A DNA stretch of 34,783 nt from UBA4615 sp046046245 (lineage in GTDB: Bacteria; Pseudomonadota; Gammaproteobacteria; Burkholderiales; Burkholderiaceae_E). The notes beneath the pieces are model-generated. The model saw only the letters and a program-made list of their open reading frames with translations, made no database searches and was not told the DNA's origin. Of the stretch, positions 31,785-34,783 are shown in pieces. A program made the position numbers and the translations under genes. The stretch covers positions 1 to 34,783 of the forward strand of contig JBJOKE010000034.1 of NCBI GenBank assembly GCA_046046245.1, read 5' to 3'. Each line of letters begins with the position of its first letter. The stretch's first letter is position 1.

Positions 31785-31790
31785 TACCAT
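31785..31790 (+). promoter_or_regulatory. -10-like hexamer upstream of the UvrA-family gene
   Basis: TACCAT (4/6) about 39 bases before the ATG. No -35 or LexA-type box (CTGT-N8-ACAG) is seen in this short divergent region. Confidence 0.25.
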
Positions 31791-31828
31791 ACCCCGGTCC
31801 CTCCCGCACCATCCGGATTCCCCCCTCG

Positions 31829-34783
31829 ATGTCCAGCCCCGACCGCCGCGACGACGCGGACCGGCCGCCGATCCGCATTCGCGGCGCGCGCCAGAACAAC
31901 CTGCGCAACCTCGACCTCGACATCCCGACCCACGAGCTGGTCGTGGTCACCGGCGTGTCCGGCTCGGGCAAGTCCTCGCTGGTGTTCGACACGCTCTACG
32001 CCGAGGGCCAGCGCCGCTACGTCGAGACCTTCTCGGCCTACGCGCGGCAGTTCCTCGACCGGATGGACAAGCCGCAGGTCGACCGGATCGAGGGCGTGCC
32101 GCCGGCGATCGCGATCGACCAGACGAATCCGGTCCGCACCTCGCGGTCCACCGTCGGCACGATGACCGAGCTGAACGACCACCTGAAGCTGCTGTTCGCG
32201 CGCGCCGGGCGGCTCCACTGCCGGCATTGCGCCAGGCCGGTCGCGCGCGACACGGTCGCGAGCATCCGCGCGTCGCTCGCCGGGCGCGCGGCCGCGGCGG
32301 GGGATCCGCGGCTCGTGGTCGGCTTCCCGGTCCAGGTGCCGGCGAACTTCACCGAGGCCGAGATCGAGAAGCACCTGCTCGCGCAGGGCTACACCCGCGT
32401 CCACGCGCGGCTGCCCGGCAGCGCGACGGCGGGTCCGACCCTCGTCGTGGTCCAGGACCGCTTCCGCCTCGCCGGCGCCGACGAGGGCCGCGTCGGCGAG
32501 GCGATCGAGGCCGCGCTGCACCGCGGCGCCGGCCGGCTGCAGGTCCACGTGCTCGGCGACGACGGCGAGGACGCCGAGGTCTGGCGCTATTCCAGCGCGC
32601 TCGCCTGCGCCGACTGCGGGATCGCCTACTCGGACCCGAGCCCCAGCCTCTTCTCGTTCAACTCGCCGATCGGCGCCTGCGAGACCTGCCGCGGCTTCGG
32701 CCGGGTGATCGGCATCGACCTGGGTCTCGTGATCCCCGACCATGCGAAGACGCTGGGCGGTGGCGCGGTCAAGCCCTGGCAGACCGAGAGCTACAAGGAG
32801 TGCCAGAAGGACCTCGAGCGGCATGCGAAGCAGGCCGGCGTCGCGCTCGACATCGCCTGGCGCGACCTGCCGCCCGAGCACCGCGACTGGGTGGTGAACG
32901 GCGGTCCGGACTGGAATGGCGACTGGAACCGGCAGTGGTACGGCGTGCGCCGCTTCTTCGACTGGCTCGAGTCGAAGGCGTACAAGATGCACATCCGCGT
33001 GCTGCTGTCCCGCTACCGCGCCTACACGCCCTGCACCGTCTGCCGCGGCGCGCGGCTGCGTCCCGACGCGCTGCTCTGGCGGATCGGCTCGTCCGACGAC
33101 GCACGGGCCGCGTTCGACGCGCCCGGCGGCCGCTACCACCGCTTCCTGCCCGCGGGCACCGACTGGTCCGACGAGCGGCTGCAGTCGCTGCCCGGCCTGT
33201 GCGTGCACGACGTGATGCTGCTGCCGATCGAGCGCGTCGCGCGCCTGTTCTCGGGCCTGAAGCTGCCTGCGCCGCTCGACGAGGCGACCGAGTTGCTGCT
33301 CAACGAGATCCGCGCGCGACTGCGCTACCTGGGCGACGTCGGCCTGTCCTACCTGACGCTCGACCGCCAGTCGCGCACGCTCTCGGGCGGCGAGGTCCAG
33401 CGGATCAACCTGACCACCGCGCTCGGCACCTCGCTGGTCAACACGCTGTTCGTGCTCGACGAGCCCTCGATCGGCCTGCATCCGCGCGACATGAACCGCG
33501 TGATCGGCGTGATGAAGCGGCTGCGCGACGCGGGCAACTCGCTGGTCGTCGTCGAGCACGATCCGCAGGTGATGTTCGCCGCTGACCGGATGCTCGACAT
33601 CGGGCCGGGCCCGGGCGAGCGCGGCGGCCGGATCGTCTACTGGGGCGAGCCCGAGGGGCTGCGGCGTGCCGACACCCTGACCGGCGACTACCTGTCGGGC
33701 CGCAAGACCATCCCGGCCTCGCAGCTCGCGCCGGTCACCGCGTCCACGCCGAAACTGGTGCTCGAGGGCGCGCGCGAGCACAACCTGAAGGACGTGTCGG
33801 TCGAGATCCCGCTCGGCCGGCTCGTGTGTCTCACCGGCGTCTCCGGCAGCGGCAAGTCGACGCTGATGCAGGACGTGCTGCTGCCCGCGCTGCTGAAGGC
33901 CAAGGGCAAGCCCACCGAGACGCCCGGCGTCTTCACGCGGCTGCTCGGCGACGACTGGCTCGAGGACGTGGTCTTCGTCGACCAGTCGCCGATCGGCAAG
34001 ACCACGCGCTCGAATCCGGTCAGCTACGTCGGCGCGTTCGACGCGATCCGCAAGCGCTTCGCCGCGAGCGACACCGCGAAGGAGCGCGGCTACACCCCGG
34101 GCACCTTCAGCTTCAACTCCGGCGACGGCCGCTGCCCGACCTGCGGCGGCAACGGCTTCGAGCACGTCGAGATGCAGTTCCTGTCCGATGTCTACCTGCG
34201 CTGCCCGGACTGCGACGGCACGCGCTTCCGGCCGGAAACGCTGGAGGTGATGGCCGAGCGACATGGCAGGCAAGTCAGCATCGCCGACGTCCTGGAGATG
34301 ACGGTCAGCGAAGCGCTCGCGTTCTTCGACGAGGATCGTGAAGTCGCGCGCGTGCTCGCGCCGCTCGCCGACGTCGGCCTCGAATACGTGAAGCTCGGCC
34401 AGCCGGTCCCGACGCTGTCGGGCGGCGAGGCGCAGCGGCTGAAGCTCGCCGGCTTCCTCGCCGAGACCGCGCAGAACGGCAGCGCGAGCCGCCAGCCGAT
34501 CGCCCGGCGCGGCACGCTGTTCATGTTCGACGAGCCGACCACCGGCCTGCACTTCGACGACATCGCGAAGCTGATGCGCTCCTTCCGCAAGCTGCTCGAC
34601 GCGGGGCATTCGCTGATCGTGATCGAGCACAACCTCGACGTGATCCGCGCGTCGGATTGGATCCTGGATCTCGGCCCCGAAGGCGGTGACGCCGGTGGTC
34701 AGTTGCTGGTGGCCGGCACGCCCGAGCAGGTCATGGCCGAGCCCGCATCACATACCGGACGCGCCCTGCTCGATTACGACAGC
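31829..34783 (+). CDS. uvrA: UvrA-family excision-repair ATPase, 3' end cut by window edge
   Basis: 985 residues are visible and the frame is still open. It is a tandem ABC ATPase that recognises DNA damage. The first half has Walker A TGVSGSGKSS (41-50), a zinc module with Cys260, Cys263 and a later CETC, signature TLSGGE and Walker B LFVLDEPSIGL. The second half has Walker A TGVSGSGKST (669-678), a zinc module CPTC...CPDC, TLSGGEAQRLKLA and LFMFDEPTTGL. The end SHTGRALL is near where E. coli UvrA stops. It is longer than E. coli UvrA (940) and differs around residues 130-250: the basic KERKGEH-type segment of the UvrB-binding domain is missing, and the second signature is followed by an extra Ser/Gln-rich insert. 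It may be a divergent UvrA or a second paralogue, so the symbol is tentative. Confidence 0.9.
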   Translation, partial: MSSPDRRDDADRPPIRIRGARQNNLRNLDLDIPTHELVVVTGVSGSGKSSLVFDTLYAEGQRRYVETFSAYARQFLDRMDKPQVDRIEGVPPAIAIDQTNPVRTSRSTVGTMTELNDHLKLLFARAGRLHCRHCARPVARDTVASIRASLAGRAAAAGDPRLVVGFPVQVPANFTEAEIEKHLLAQGYTRVHARLPGSATAGPTLVVVQDRFRLAGADEGRVGEAIEAALHRGAGRLQVHVLGDDGEDAEVWRYSSALACADCGIAYSDPSPSLFSFNSPIGACETCRGFGRVIGIDLGLVIPDHAKTLGGGAVKPWQTESYKECQKDLERHAKQAGVALDIAWRDLPPEHRDWVVNGGPDWNGDWNRQWYGVRRFFDWLESKAYKMHIRVLLSRYRAYTPCTVCRGARLRPDALLWRIGSSDDARAAFDAPGGRYHRFLPAGTDWSDERLQSLPGLCVHDVMLLPIERVARLFSGLKLPAPLDEATELLLNEIRARLRYLGDVGLSYLTLDRQSRTLSGGEVQRINLTTALGTSLVNTLFVLDEPSIGLHPRDMNRVIGVMKRLRDAGNSLVVVEHDPQVMFAADRMLDIGPGPGERGGRIVYWGEPEGLRRADTLTGDYLSGRKTIPASQLAPVTASTPKLVLEGAREHNLKDVSVEIPLGRLVCLTGVSGSGKSTLMQDVLLPALLKAKGKPTETPGVFTRLLGDDWLEDVVFVDQSPIGKTTRSNPVSYVGAFDAIRKRFAASDTAKERGYTPGTFSFNSGDGRCPTCGGNGFEHVEMQFLSDVYLRCPDCDGTRFRPETLEVMAERHGRQVSIADVLEMTVSEALAFFDEDREVARVLAPLADVGLEYVKLGQPVPTLSGGEAQRLKLAGFLAETAQNGSASRQPIARRGTLFMFDEPTTGLHFDDIAKLMRSFRKLLDAGHSLIVIEHNLDVIRASDWILDLGPEGGDAGGQLLVAGTPEQVMAEPASHTGRALLDYDS

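Noticed and set aside
29931..31790. Fusion of amidase with upstream sequence (619 codons)
   Set aside because: The extension lies in the wrong frame of the HNH gene, is Arg-rich and lacks motifs; the amidase family starts at the ATG at 31349.
31346..34630. 1094-codon minus-strand open frame
   Set aside because: It is antisense to the uvrA-family gene, whose Walker and zinc motifs are unmistakable; low-complexity composition.
1..34783. CRISPR array, insertion sequence, integron or prophage
   Set aside because: No regularly spaced repeats, transposase, integrase or phage structural motifs were seen on either strand.

Overview
The window is very GC-rich (about 70% by eye) and densely packed with genes, with no gene-free stretch over 300 bases. 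Gene content and order suggest a betaproteobacterium of the Burkholderiales. The pointers are the MoxR / DUF58 / DUF3488-transglutaminase / MltB / CysM neighbourhood, OxyR with both redox cysteines close to RecG, and several separate acyl-CoA genes. This assignment is an inference from family knowledge; there is no rRNA to confirm it. I saw no tRNA, rRNA, CRISPR array, insertion sequence or prophage gene.

Layout. (1) Bases 1-4356 are acyl-CoA and electron-transfer metabolism: the 3'-truncated etfB, a divergent MarR-type regulator, an alpha/beta hydrolase, an SDR reductase and an acyl-CoA dehydrogenase. The etfB-marR gap holds two near-identical palindromes, each overlapping the -35 of one divergent promoter and the start point of the other. 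(2) Bases 4554-12604 are a nine-gene plus-strand operon, eight of them joined by start/stop overlaps, followed by a convergent glycosyltransferase (12620-13861). It encodes CDP-glucose synthesis, 4,6-dehydration, an RmlC-type epimerase, two proteins of the sugar C-methyltransferase family, a PLP aminotransferase, a PhyH-type oxygenase, a GNAT acyltransferase and a WbqC-like protein. The simplest reading is synthesis of a CDP-linked, C-methyl-branched, N-acylated amino-deoxy sugar for a surface glycan. This is the accessory part of the window and the best candidate for an undescribed pathway. (3) Bases 13995-15912 carry an MDR-family oxidoreductase and an ECHDC3-like crotonase homologue that lacks both usual catalytic glutamates.

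(4) Bases 16112-21236 are a plus-strand operon for an envelope-linked MoxR/DUF58/transglutaminase module ending in the lytic transglycosylase MltB. It runs convergently, with a 4-base overlap, into an EamA transporter and cysM. (5) Bases 23098-27842 hold oxyR with a long C-terminal tail, a divergent carboxymuconolactone-decarboxylase-fold protein, a small DUF1127-like gene, recG and ridA. (6) Bases 27939-34783 hold kup, an amidase, an HNH protein and a divergent UvrA-family ATPase that runs off the right edge. The UvrA protein has an unusual UvrB-binding region.

Most core genes have recognisable active sites and look intact. Codon use and base composition of the sugar locus look the same as its surroundings, unlike the AT-rich O-antigen loci of many bacteria, so it is probably long resident or came from a similarly GC-rich donor.
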